Source: Mesonia ostreae (GTDB lineage: Bacteria; Bacteroidota; Bacteroidia; Flavobacteriales; Flavobacteriaceae). Taken from it: a stretch of DNA of 64,000 bases. The position numbers and the translations under genes are program-made. Shown here piece after piece: positions 17,739-26,478 of this stretch. The notes under the pieces are model-generated. The model did not search any database. It saw only the letters and a program-made list of their open reading frames with translations, and had not been told where the DNA came from. The DNA lies in the NCBI RefSeq assembly GCF_031845265.1, contig NZ_JAVRBG010000009.1:1-64000 (forward strand). Direction: 5' to 3'. The stretch's first letter is position 1. The number at the start of each line of letters is the position of its first letter.

Positions 17739-17840
17739 CTTCGATACAATTTTCTCTAAAAAATAATATAGCTACCAAGCTCGACTATTTGAATACTGGT
17801 TTTTGAGAGTGTATTGAAATCTATGGATTATGATTTCAAT
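17739..17840. repeat. CTTCGATACA dispersed repeat, copy B
   Basis: It begins ACTTCGATACAATTTTCTC, keeps GCTACCAAGCTCGA, and ends GTGTATTGAAATCTATGG. It matches copy A over most of its length with scattered changes. Confidence 0.55.
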
Positions 17841-17895
17841 ATATTTTTCTTAATCTAGTGAAGAAAAATAGTCGAACATACCATAATTAAATTTC

Positions 17896-18858
17896 CTATT
17901 TTACAAACTCAGGTTTAATCGTCATTACGGGAATCTTCAAATTTCTAAATACATTTGCTGTAGTAGATCCCACAAACATACGAGCTAACTTACTGTGACC
18001 ATGGGTGGCAATAACAACCAATTGTCCGTTATTTTCGGCATAATCGACTACCGCTAAATGTGCTGAAGCTCCTTTTTTGATCACTATTGAAATGTCTGCG
18101 GTATTTCCGTCTTTATCCTTTATTTGAAAAGCGCCACTGGACGATTTTGGCTCTTCTTTTATCCTAAGTTTTGAATTCTCCTTCTTAGTATATTCCTTTA
18201 AACCCCTAAGAATATAGCCTTTAATCGCTTCATCATTATGTGCATAAGGGATAAATTCACCCATCATAGGATTGGTGAAATTAGTTTTGGAAACACTTAC
18301 TAATTCTACCTTAGCATTTCTTTTAATTGCTAGGCTATGAGCAAGAGGAAGAGCTTCAAACGAAACATCAGATCCATCTGTAGGCACAATAATAGTTTTT
18401 AAATTGGTATCACTATTCTTTAAAACACTCCATATGGGCGTATGCGAAATACGCATCAATTTTTCGGTTACGCTACCTTTATTAAATATAGAATGTCCTT
18501 CTCCCCGAGAGGCAATCATAATTAAATCATAGTTACCTTCTAGGGCACAAGCTTTAATTTCATCTGCTGCGTTTCCGAATTTTAAAATAGTTTTACCTCT
18601 ATGGGCTTCAGAAATATTATTTTTAAATTCGGTCTCTAACTTTTCTTTCTTGCCTTCTAGATATCTTTTTCTTTGTGATTCATCTACAGGTTGCGTTACT
18701 AGCGGAATATCTGCGGAAAAATATGCAGGCTCATGAAGAATATGAACTAAATCTATTTTAGAATCAAAATCTTTAGCCATTTCTTCTGTAAAATCATATA
18801 CTGCCGAGGCATTATCAGAAAAATCGGTGGCTACTAAAATTTTTTTAAAATTGGACAT
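17896..18858 (-). CDS. Tandem universal stress protein (two UspA domains)
   Basis: A 320-residue cytosolic protein started at the ATG at 18858, where MSNFKKILVATDFSDNA matches the usual UspA N-terminus. Ten more residues are possible upstream but have no family likeness. The first Usp domain (about 1-140) has SRGEGHSIFNKGSVTEKL. The second (about 145-320) has ATHGHSKLARMFVGSTTA, the Gx2Gx9GS nucleotide-binding pattern. Tandem Usps are typical of Bacteroidetes and respond to stress and energy state; no precise target is visible. It stands alone, between copies B and C of the CTTCGATACA repeat. Confidence 0.9.
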   Translation of the reverse strand: MSNFKKILVATDFSDNASAVYDFTEEMAKDFDSKIDLVHILHEPAYFSADIPLVTQPVDESQRKRYLEGKKEKLETEFKNNISEAHRGKTILKFGNAADEIKACALEGNYDLIMIASRGEGHSIFNKGSVTEKLMRISHTPIWSVLKNSDTNLKTIIVPTDGSDVSFEALPLAHSLAIKRNAKVELVSVSKTNFTNPMMGEFIPYAHNDEAIKGYILRGLKEYTKKENSKLRIKEEPKSSSGAFQIKDKDGNTADISIVIKKGASAHLAVVDYAENNGQLVVIATHGHSKLARMFVGSTTANVFRNLKIPVMTIKPEFVK

Positions 18859-18888
18859 AATTAAGAATTTTAATGAATTTAACATCAA

Positions 18889-19236
18889 TAATTACTCAAA
18901 GCTACAAATTTAAGTAGGCTTATTATATGATAAATATCATATTCTCGGACTTGTAGATGAGTTTACGTATGAATGTAGGAGTAATTCCGCACTTATTCGG
19001 AATATTGTTATGTACTTCATTAAAAAATTAAGATCATACACTGCTGGCGTGCAAGTGTATTGAAATCTTCAGAAATATAGCTTCGATACAATTTTCTTTA
19101 GAAAATCACTCAGCCACCAATAGGGGATGGAGTGCTCGTTTTTACGAGTGTATTAAATTTTACGGTACATGCTTTTATATGAGCGTTTACTTTCATCGTA
19201 AGTATTTATCGAATTTTAATGAATCCTTATTTCAAA
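18889..19236. other. Intergenic spacer containing repeat copy C
   Basis: No gene was found. The stretch holds CTTCGATACA repeat copy C (19081-19165), preceded by a partial inverted copy (GTGTATTGAAATCTTCAG, about 19054-19072). The tRNA terminator follows at 19237. Confidence 0.5.
19081..19165. repeat. CTTCGATACA dispersed repeat, copy C
   Basis: It begins CTTCGATACAATTTTCTTTA, keeps GAAAATCACTCAGCCACCA, and ends at a worn GTGTATTAAATTTTACGG. Its middle is closest to copy A. Confidence 0.55.
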
Positions 19237-19271
19237 TAAAAAATGATTTAGCCCAAGGCTAAATCATTTTC
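19237..19271 (-). terminator. Intrinsic terminator of tRNA-Pro
   Basis: On the minus strand, just after the tRNA, AAATGATTTAGCC and GGCTAAATCATTT pair perfectly around a 3-nt loop and run into six T. It is the strongest terminator of the region and is placed 7 nt past the tRNA. Confidence 0.85.
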
Positions 19272-19275
19272 CGTT

Positions 19276-19352
<77 letters not shown>

Positions 19353-19829
19353 AATTTATATTTACAACAAAATAGTTTAATTTTAAACTAATTAATCTTG
19401 ATCAAATCTACACTTTGCGTAGTGCAGTTTATCCTGAGCTGCCACCCAAGGAGCATGCCTGCATTGAGCGCAGACGAAATGTCGAAGGGCTACATCCCAA
19501 ATTATTTAAGTTAGCAAATATAGGAATTTTGGTTTGTAATTTTCAAGATTAAAAAGCTTTTTCAAAAAAATGTATTTGGAGATATCTAGTTTTGTTAATT
19601 GAAGAGTTTTTTATGAGAATCTGAGCCAAATAAAAAGTACAACGAGAAGTATAAAGCAATATGTTATTATCTTTTATACAGTTAAGAAATCCGTAAAGTA
19701 AAGACTTAAAAATATTAACAAATAAAATTAACTGACTGTAGAAAATCAAGAATACATAGTCAACATTAATTAAATGTTAAATGAAAATTATAGTCTTTAA
19801 ATGAATTGAGATTGCTCGAAATTTGCAAA
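19353..19829. other. Intergenic spacer with a worn repeat
   Basis: No gene is supported in these ~475 bp. Around 19432-19490 there is a worn repeat containing TGAGCGCAGACGAAATGTCGAAGGG and a second GCTACATCCC copied from the tRNA end. The rest is AT-rich. Confidence 0.5.
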
Positions 19830-21053
19830 ATGCAAGAAAATTTTTCCGTCCGAGATCCTAAGCGCGAAAGGGTAATTTTACTAGTACTGGGAACACTTAT
19901 CGCTTTAGGTCCGTTTTCTATAGATATGTACTTACCTAGTTTTGAAAGTATAGCCAGAGAATTTGTGGTGAGCAAAAAGGAAGTCGGTCTTTCCCTTACC
20001 ACATATTTTATAGGAATTGCCTTAGGACAGTTAATTTATGGTCCTATTATGGATAAATTCGGTAGAAAAATACCGTTATTAATAGGCTTAGTGGTTTATT
20101 TTATCGCTGCTATAAGTTGTGCTTACTCTCCAAGTTTAACGTGGTTGGTGGCTTCTCGGTTTTTTCTAGCTTTAGGAGCTTCAGGAGGAATGGTAGCTGC
20201 AAAAGCTGTGGTGAGAGATATTTTTCCGCCAGAAGAAGTAGCGAGAGCCATTTCTTTTTTAATGCTCATTATGGGCGGAGCTCCAATTATTGCACCTACC
20301 GTGGGCGGAATTGTAATTACGCACTTTTCGTGGCACGTCATTTTTCTAATTCTCTCCGTTTTCTCCTTACTGATGTTTTTTAGTGTTTATCGTTTTCTGC
20401 CAGAAAGTATTGTTCCAGATGCTTCCGTAGAGCTTAAAATGGGAAAAGTGCTAAAAAAATACTACGGAATTTTAACCAACAAAGTATTTCTTACTTTTTC
20501 GATGGCAGGAAGTTTTACTATTGGCGCTTTATTCGCCTATATCTCGAATGCCCCAATCTTGTTTATGGATAATTTTAATTTGTCTGAAACTGAATTTGGT
20601 TGGCTTTTTGGATTAAATGCAGGCGGACTTATTGTTGGCTCACAGCTTAATAGGCTGGTTTTGAAAAGGTACACTACGTTTCATGTTTCTAAGGTTATTA
20701 GCATTTTGCTTGTGGTTTTGGCGCTGCTTTTAATTGGCAATAGTTTATGGTATTCTAATTTCTACTTAACGGTAACCAATTTATTTTTAATTTTATTCCT
20801 CCTAGGTTTTCAAAACCCAAATACTACGGCATTGTCTCTTTATCCTTTTACAAAAAAAGCGGGAAGAGCTTCTGCCTTAGTTGGAAGTTTAAAAATGGCC
20901 ATGGGGGCTGTAGCTTCCTTTATCATTAGTAGTTTTGACACTACAAATATGCTACCTATGGCTATTGTAATTTTTGTTTGCTTGCTTTCGAGTTGTTTTT
21001 TTATCTTTAGATTTCAAATTAAAGAAAAGAAGATAGTGTTGCAAATGCAATAA
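19830..21053 (+). CDS. MFS multidrug exporter, Bcr/CflA family
   Basis: A 407-residue inner-membrane transporter with 12 predicted TM helices, started at the ATG at 19830; the TTG eight codons upstream is less likely. Hallmarks of the Bcr/CflA family are visible: ALGPFSIDMYLPSF in TM1 and QLIYGPIMDKFGRK in the TM2-TM3 loop. The conserved LGASGGMVAAKAVVRDIF of TM4-TM5 and GGAPIIAPTVGG of TM5 are also present. It exports drugs or metabolites by proton antiport; the substrate cannot be told. It precedes the P-type ATPase by 115 bp on the same strand, but shared transcription is uncertain. Confidence 0.92.
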   Translation: MQENFSVRDPKRERVILLVLGTLIALGPFSIDMYLPSFESIAREFVVSKKEVGLSLTTYFIGIALGQLIYGPIMDKFGRKIPLLIGLVVYFIAAISCAYSPSLTWLVASRFFLALGASGGMVAAKAVVRDIFPPEEVARAISFLMLIMGGAPIIAPTVGGIVITHFSWHVIFLILSVFSLLMFFSVYRFLPESIVPDASVELKMGKVLKKYYGILTNKVFLTFSMAGSFTIGALFAYISNAPILFMDNFNLSETEFGWLFGLNAGGLIVGSQLNRLVLKRYTTFHVSKVISILLVVLALLLIGNSLWYSNFYLTVTNLFLILFLLGFQNPNTTALSLYPFTKKAGRASALVGSLKMAMGAVASFIISSFDTTNMLPMAIVIFVCLLSSCFFIFRFQIKEKKIVLQMQ

Positions 21054-21168
21054 ATACTTTGTATTCCGAAAGACCTTACAAGTTTTTGAGGCCTGTGAGA
21101 TTTAATATTTATAAATTTTCGGGTTTCATGAATAAAAACGGCATTCAACATAATTTTTCGAGGCATAG

Positions 21169-23118
21169 ATGATAAAAAAGAAGAAAAACATTAGAGATTT
21201 AGACGTAGAGAAACACTCGGCTGAACATGCGCACGACGATGGTCATAGTCACGATGGCGAAGAAATAAATTTTAAGAGCTACCTGCCTGCCATAATCAGT
21301 TTTGTCATGTTAATTGTGGGAATTGCACTTAGTTACTTTAAAGTGCCATTTTTTAAAGGCTGGGTAGAAATTGTCTGGTACATAGTCGCCTATACTCCTG
21401 TAAGTTTTCCTGTGTTAAAGGAAGGTTGGAAGAGTATTTTAAATGGGGATTTCTTTACGGAATTTTTACTGATGTCTATCGCTACCATCGGCGCATTTGC
21501 CATTGGCGAATATCCCGAAGGAGTCGCAGTAATGTTGTTTTATGCTGTGGGCGAATTGTTTCAGAATGCAGCCGTTAACAGAGCAAAATCAAATATCAAA
21601 GCCTTACTTGATGTAAGACCGAATGAAGCTTTGGTGTACCGAAATAAAGATTACACTTCCGTAAATCCCGAAGCTGTGGAGATTGGAGAGAAAGTTCAAG
21701 TTCGGGTGGGAGAAAAAGTTCCGTTAGACGGAATCTTACTTTCTAAAAAAGCTTCATTTAATACCGCAGCTTTAACTGGAGAAAGTAAACCAGATTCGGT
21801 TGCAAATGGCGAAAAAGTATTTGCCGGAAGCATTAATTTAGAAGGCGTTATTGAAATTGAAACTACCAAAGCGTTTAAAGACAGTTCTATTGCCAGAATT
21901 CTTGATATGGTTCAAAATGCCACCGCAAGAAAGTCCAAGACCGAATTATTTATTAGAAAGTTTGCACGAATTTATACGCCTATTGTAGTATTTCTAGCTA
22001 TTGCCTTGACGTTTTTACCATATTTCTTCGTGGAAGATTATGTTTTTCAGGATTGGTTATATAGAGCTTTAATTTTCTTGGTAATTTCTTGTCCGTGTGC
22101 CTTAGTGATTTCGATTCCGTTGGGTTATTTCGGCGGACTTGGAGCTGCTTCAAAAAATGGAATTCTATTTAAAGGCGCCTCATTTTTGGATGAAATGACC
22201 AAAGTAACTACGGTAGTGATGGATAAAACCGGAACCGTAACTAAAGGGGTTTTCAAGATTAAGCAGATAGAAGCTATAGATAGGGAAGAGGCAGAATTTA
22301 TGAAATACCTCATGGCGATGGAAGAGCAATCTACGCATCCTATTGCCAAAGCTATTCTAGAATATAAAGCCGAAGGGGAAGATTTTGAGGCCACCAATGT
22401 TTCCGAAGTAGCAGGAAAAGGATTGAAGGGTACGGTGAATGGTAAAATTGTTTTAGTCGGAAATAAAGCCTTGATAACCTCCAATAATATTGAAGTTCCG
22501 AAGGAAACAGATAGTATTGTAGAATCTATCGTTATGGTTTCTATAGAGAACAAATTTGCGGGTTACGTGATTATTGCAGATGAACTGAAGGAAGATGCCC
22601 ACCAAGCGATTAAACAAATTAGAAAGTCGGGGATTTCAAAAATAATGATGCTTTCAGGAGATAAAGATTCCATCACGCAGCAAGTAGCTAAAGAATTGGG
22701 AATAGATGCTGCGAAAGGCGGATTGCTTCCAGAAGATAAATTAACTGAAGTAGAAAAACTGATGTCAGCAGATCATAAAGTTGCTTTTATTGGAGACGGG
22801 ATTAATGATGCCCCAGTATTGGCTGCAAGTGATGTAGGGATTGCGATGGGCGGTTTAGGAAGTGATGTAGCGATTGAAACCGCAGATGTCATCATACAAA
22901 CAGATCAGCCTAGTAAAATTGCAATGGCCATAAAAATAGGTCGTTCTACACGGCATATTGTTTGGCAAAATATTGGTTTAGCCTTCGGAGTAAAAGCTAT
23001 TGTTTTAATCTTGGGTGCTGGAGGATTAGCTACTATGTGGGAAGCCGTTTTTGCAGATGTTGGCGTTGCTTTACTAGCAATTTTAAATGCCGTGAGATTG
23101 CAAAAAATGAAGTGGTAA
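21169..23118 (+). CDS. Heavy-metal P-type ATPase (Zn/Cd/Pb/Co exporter type)
   Basis: This P1B pump hydrolyses ATP to export soft or transition metal ions. The 649 residues lack an N-terminal HMA domain but have a His/Asp-rich stretch (HSAEHAHDDGHSHDGE, about 16-31). Then come TM helices, the actuator TGES motif, the CPC metal site in TM6 (SCPCALVIS, near 309), the DKTGT phosphorylation site (near 351), an HP locus (STHPIA) and GDGINDAP (near 542). The last TM has DVGVALLAILNAVRL, typical of the ZntA/CadA group rather than Cu pumps. It complements the divalent RND pump at 6.4-10.8 kb. No local regulator is seen. Confidence 0.93.
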   Translation: MIKKKKNIRDLDVEKHSAEHAHDDGHSHDGEEINFKSYLPAIISFVMLIVGIALSYFKVPFFKGWVEIVWYIVAYTPVSFPVLKEGWKSILNGDFFTEFLLMSIATIGAFAIGEYPEGVAVMLFYAVGELFQNAAVNRAKSNIKALLDVRPNEALVYRNKDYTSVNPEAVEIGEKVQVRVGEKVPLDGILLSKKASFNTAALTGESKPDSVANGEKVFAGSINLEGVIEIETTKAFKDSSIARILDMVQNATARKSKTELFIRKFARIYTPIVVFLAIALTFLPYFFVEDYVFQDWLYRALIFLVISCPCALVISIPLGYFGGLGAASKNGILFKGASFLDEMTKVTTVVMDKTGTVTKGVFKIKQIEAIDREEAEFMKYLMAMEEQSTHPIAKAILEYKAEGEDFEATNVSEVAGKGLKGTVNGKIVLVGNKALITSNNIEVPKETDSIVESIVMVSIENKFAGYVIIADELKEDAHQAIKQIRKSGISKIMMLSGDKDSITQQVAKELGIDAAKGGLLPEDKLTEVEKLMSADHKVAFIGDGINDAPVLAASDVGIAMGGLGSDVAIETADVIIQTDQPSKIAMAIKIGRSTRHIVWQNIGLAFGVKAIVLILGAGGLATMWEAVFADVGVALLAILNAVRLQKMKW

Positions 23119-23170
23119 ATAAACAAGAGCCTAGAGATAAGAAGCAAGAGACAAGAAACAAGAAAAAGAT
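23119..23170 (+). repeat. A/G-rich degenerate tandem repeat after the P-ATPase stop
   Basis: Immediately after the TAA, short AAGA(A/G)ACAAGA-type units repeat, such as AACAAGAGCCTAGAG, AAGCAAGAGACAAG and AAACAAGAAAAAG. It is related to the 14-bp array at 36909-36978, which in the same sense orientation also follows a stop codon. Confidence 0.45.
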
Positions 23171-23240
23171 ACAAGACTTATTTGTAACTAACTATTTTAG
23201 AGTAGAAATGTTTTTATCATTTCTATAAATTCATATTAAA

Positions 23241-23273
23241 AAATCTGTTAGCCCTAGGATCAACAGGTTTTTT
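23241..23273 (+). terminator. Terminator downstream of the P-type ATPase
   Basis: AAATCTGTT pairs with AACAGGTTT around a 12-nt loop and continues into six T. It is placed 120 bp after the ATPase stop and just before the convergent sterol desaturase gene, which it may also serve. Confidence 0.65.
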
Positions 23274-23292
23274 ATTGTGATGATAGCATTTG

Positions 23293-24222
23293 CTAGGCTG
23301 CCATTTTCTCTTCTTTCATCTTTTTTCGTATTTGTTTTACGGTAAGTGTACTTCCATCGTGGCTCCATCCTGGAGGCCCAAAAGCATACATAAATTTGTC
23401 TCCCCAGTTTTTGGATTTCTTCATATCTGTCCAAATGTTTTTATATTCGTGCGTTAAAATCACAAATATATTGTAGGAGTTGGGAGGTGCGGTAACTCCA
23501 TATTCAATATCTACAGAATCATCTAATTCTTTCCAGGTGCCAAAAATCCGATCAAAAATATTAAGAAAGCCTCCGTGATTTTTATCCATATATTCAATAT
23601 TCCGAGAATGGTGGACTTGGTGCATGGTGTGCGTATTCATAAAGCTTTCTAGAAATCCTAAATTTTTAATGTATTTAGTGTGTAATTGAAATTGCCATAA
23701 AGCCTCAATTCCTAAACAAACTACAAGCATTTCTGGAGGAAAACCAATCATTACAATCCATACATAAAAGAAAGGTTTGTAAAAAATAGTAAACCAACCA
23801 TTACGCACCGCAGTTCCTAAATTAAAATTGTCTGAAGAATGATGTACAATATGTGCCGCCCATAAAAAACGCACCATATGGTTTTGTCTATGAAACCAAT
23901 AATAGGCATAATCATCTAATAACATACAGATGATCCAAATGTACCAGGCATAACCGAAAGATTCGTAGCCCATAATATTGGTACGAACTCCATCTACCAA
24001 AGGATTAAATAGGTCATAAGCAACACTAAAAACCAAAATCATACCAACGGTCTTTACAAGTGCGCCAACCACGGCAGATCCTATTCCAAGCGATACACTA
24101 GATAGCAGGTCTTTCCATTTGTACAGATCTTTGTTACCTGAATTTTTACTGTAGGTAAGCTCCAAGGCGATTAAGCCTAAAAAGCAAGGAACACCGTAAA
24201 CTAAGGGGTTAGTAAAATCCAT
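23293..24222 (-). CDS. Sterol desaturase / fatty acid hydroxylase family membrane protein
   Basis: A 309-residue integral membrane protein with several TM helices and the His clusters that bind the di-iron centre: HRQNH (near 115), HIVHHSSD (near 130) and HTMHQVHH (near 198). Members hydroxylate or desaturate lipid substrates using oxygen; the substrate here cannot be told from sequence. Length and motif spacing match bacterial members. It is a lone minus-strand gene. Confidence 0.9.
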   Translation of the reverse strand: MDFTNPLVYGVPCFLGLIALELTYSKNSGNKDLYKWKDLLSSVSLGIGSAVVGALVKTVGMILVFSVAYDLFNPLVDGVRTNIMGYESFGYAWYIWIICMLLDDYAYYWFHRQNHMVRFLWAAHIVHHSSDNFNLGTAVRNGWFTIFYKPFFYVWIVMIGFPPEMLVVCLGIEALWQFQLHTKYIKNLGFLESFMNTHTMHQVHHSRNIEYMDKNHGGFLNIFDRIFGTWKELDDSVDIEYGVTAPPNSYNIFVILTHEYKNIWTDMKKSKNWGDKFMYAFGPPGWSHDGSTLTVKQIRKKMKEEKMAA

Positions 24223-24638
24223 GAATTAATTATTTTAAGTAGAAGAAATTTTTAAACGCCGCTAAATTACATAAAGTAGGTTTTATAAAAGCTTCCAGCG
24301 GGTTAAATCTTTTATTCTAAGTAATCGTTTAGTTTTAAAGGATACTAAAACATCTTTATAAGTATTATTTAGAGTTTGATAAAATAGATTCTCTTGATTT
24401 TGGCTTCCGCGGAAGTGTTTTATAGTTCACAGCGTAATTATTATATAACGGGAAGTATTTATGTTTTCAGAAAAAAATACCTTCTTATAAAGTCCTAAAA
24501 AGTCGCTTCGGAAAGTTATTCAAAAATAATAGTCTTAATGCTATACTGGGATAGGACTACTAAAAACGTGTTAAAGCGCATTTATCTTTTTCAGTAGCCT
24601 TGACTTTCTGTAACTTTCGGATTTTAAAATAAGTATTT
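24223..24638. other. Divergent intergenic spacer
   Basis: 416 bp between two divergently transcribed genes. It contains the perfect palindrome CTTCCGCGGAAG (24404-24415). No exact TAnnTTTG was found for either gene; TAATTTAG close to the sterol desaturase start has one mismatch. Nothing else was identified. Confidence 0.5.
24404..24415. repeat. Iterated palindrome copy, CTTCCGCGGAAG
   Basis: A perfect 12-bp palindrome, extended to GCTTCCGCGGAAG on the left. It is the intergenic relative of the 16-bp copy in ftsK. Confidence 0.6.
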
Positions 24639-26408
24639 ATGACAGCCAAAGAAAAAGTAGCTTCTTTAAGAGAAGAAATGAAGAAAAATAATATTGATGC
24701 CTTTATCGTATATTCTGCAGATCCGCATATGGGAGAATACCTTCCAGCCGAATGGCAGGAAAGAACTTGGCTTTCTGGATTTACTGGTTCTGCGGGATTT
24801 GTTGTGATTACAGCAAATAAAGCAGGTCTTTGGACAGATGGGCGTTATTTTACCCAAGGTCCCAAAGAATTACAAGGATCTGGGATTGATTTATTTAAAG
24901 ACGGGGTGGAAGGAACACCGCAGTATATCGATTGGATTATTTCTGAAACTTCAGCAAATGCCACAGTTGCCGTTAATGGTTTGGCTACTTCCCACGCCAA
25001 TTGGCAGGCTTTGCATAAAAAGTTGTCTGAAAATAAGCGTAACCTTAAGGATTTACCATTACTGAATAATGTATGGACCAAGCGTCCAGCACCAAGTACC
25101 AATGCTGTTTTTGTGCAACCTATGGAGCGCGCGGGCCAACCCGTAACCGAAAAAATTGCAGCTATTCGTGAAAAAATGAAACAAGAGGGAGCTACAGCAC
25201 ACGTTCTTTCTAGCTTAGATGATGTGGCTTGGACACTTAATCTACGCGGAAGTGATGTAAAATGCAATCCCGTATTTTTAAGCTATGTTTTATTAACGAT
25301 GGATGAGTGTTTTCTTTTTGTAGATACTAGTAAATTAGATGAGGAGGCTCAACATCTCATGAAAAAATCTGGAGTAGAGCTAAAATCTTATGAAAACTTT
25401 TTTGATTATTTATCGAGCTTAAAAGATGAACGTATTTTAATTGCACCTAACTCTAATCAATCTGTTTTTGAAGCGGTTAAGGAAGAGAATACCATTATCG
25501 AAAAGCCTGTACCTGGACATTTGATGAAAGCTATAAAGAACAAAACCGAGCAAGAAGGTTTTGAAAAAGTAATGGTGCGCGATGGAGTAGCGATGGTAAA
25601 ATTTCTTCACTGGTTAACGCATACTGTGGGGAATGAAGAATTGGATGAATATAGCATCGGTAAAAAGTTACATGGGTTTAGAGCAGAAGGAGAGAACTTT
25701 ATTGGCTCTAGTTTTGATAGTATAGTGGGGTATAAAGGCAACGGAGCCATTATTCATTATTCAGCTAAAGCAGAAGGAAGTTCTAAAGTAACCAATAATG
25801 GCAGTATTTTGGTAGATTCTGGCGGTCAATATTTAGAAGGAACTACAGATATTACGCGAACATTTCCGTTAGGTGATGTTTCAGAAGAATTTATGGAAGA
25901 TGCCACAAAAGCGCTTCAAGGTTTAATACAACTGTCGCTAGCAAAATTCCCTAAAGGAACCGCAGGAGTACAGCTTGATGCATTAGCAAGAATGCCATTG
26001 TGGAAAGAAGGAAAAGATTACAATCATGGTACTGGCCACGGTGTAGGTAGTTTTTTAAACGTACACGAAGGTCCGCAGAGTATTCGTAAAGATCTTAATC
26101 CTGTAGAGTTACAAGAAGGAATGGTGCTTTCTAATGAGCCTGGTTATTATGTAGAAGGTAAATATGGTATTCGTCACGAGAATCTAATCTTGATTAACAC
26201 TTGGAAGAAAACTGAATGGAATACGTTTTACGAATTTGAAACTTTGACTTTGTGTCCATTTTTCAAAAGTATTATGGAAAAATCTATGCTTTCTCAAGAA
26301 GAGATTGATTGGATCAATACGTATCACCAAATGGTTGAGGAAAAATTAACTCCGCATTTAGATGGAGAAGTAAAAGAGTGGTTTAAAGAAATGGTGTCGC
26401 CATTGTAG
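24639..26408 (+). CDS. Xaa-Pro aminopeptidase (M24B family)
   Basis: A 589-residue cytosolic metallopeptidase removing N-terminal residues before proline. It has two creatinase-like N-terminal domains (about 1-310) and a pita-bread catalytic domain. The five metal ligands are visible: VDSGGQYLEGTTDITR (two Asp), GTGHGVGSFLNVHEGP (His), LSNEPGYY (Glu) and GIRHENL (Glu). The three-domain length matches the eukaryotic-type aminopeptidase P common in Bacteroidetes. No signal peptide is seen. It stands alone and ends at a strong terminator. Confidence 0.95.
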   Translation: MTAKEKVASLREEMKKNNIDAFIVYSADPHMGEYLPAEWQERTWLSGFTGSAGFVVITANKAGLWTDGRYFTQGPKELQGSGIDLFKDGVEGTPQYIDWIISETSANATVAVNGLATSHANWQALHKKLSENKRNLKDLPLLNNVWTKRPAPSTNAVFVQPMERAGQPVTEKIAAIREKMKQEGATAHVLSSLDDVAWTLNLRGSDVKCNPVFLSYVLLTMDECFLFVDTSKLDEEAQHLMKKSGVELKSYENFFDYLSSLKDERILIAPNSNQSVFEAVKEENTIIEKPVPGHLMKAIKNKTEQEGFEKVMVRDGVAMVKFLHWLTHTVGNEELDEYSIGKKLHGFRAEGENFIGSSFDSIVGYKGNGAIIHYSAKAEGSSKVTNNGSILVDSGGQYLEGTTDITRTFPLGDVSEEFMEDATKALQGLIQLSLAKFPKGTAGVQLDALARMPLWKEGKDYNHGTGHGVGSFLNVHEGPQSIRKDLNPVELQEGMVLSNEPGYYVEGKYGIRHENLILINTWKKTEWNTFYEFETLTLCPFFKSIMEKSMLSQEEIDWINTYHQMVEEKLTPHLDGEVKEWFKEMVSPL

Positions 26409-26437
26409 TAAAAAATCATTTTAAGCCACAAGGTAAA

Positions 26438-26469
26438 TACCCCGAGTTTCTGTCTCGGGGTAATTTTTT
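26438..26469. terminator. Shared terminator between the aminopeptidase and dsdA
   Basis: TACCCCGAG and CTCGGGGTA pair perfectly around a 7-nt loop, followed by six T on the plus strand. The genes converge here, and dsdA ends 10 bp away. It fits best as the plus-strand terminator. Confidence 0.8.
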
Positions 26470-26478
26470 GAAACTTTA

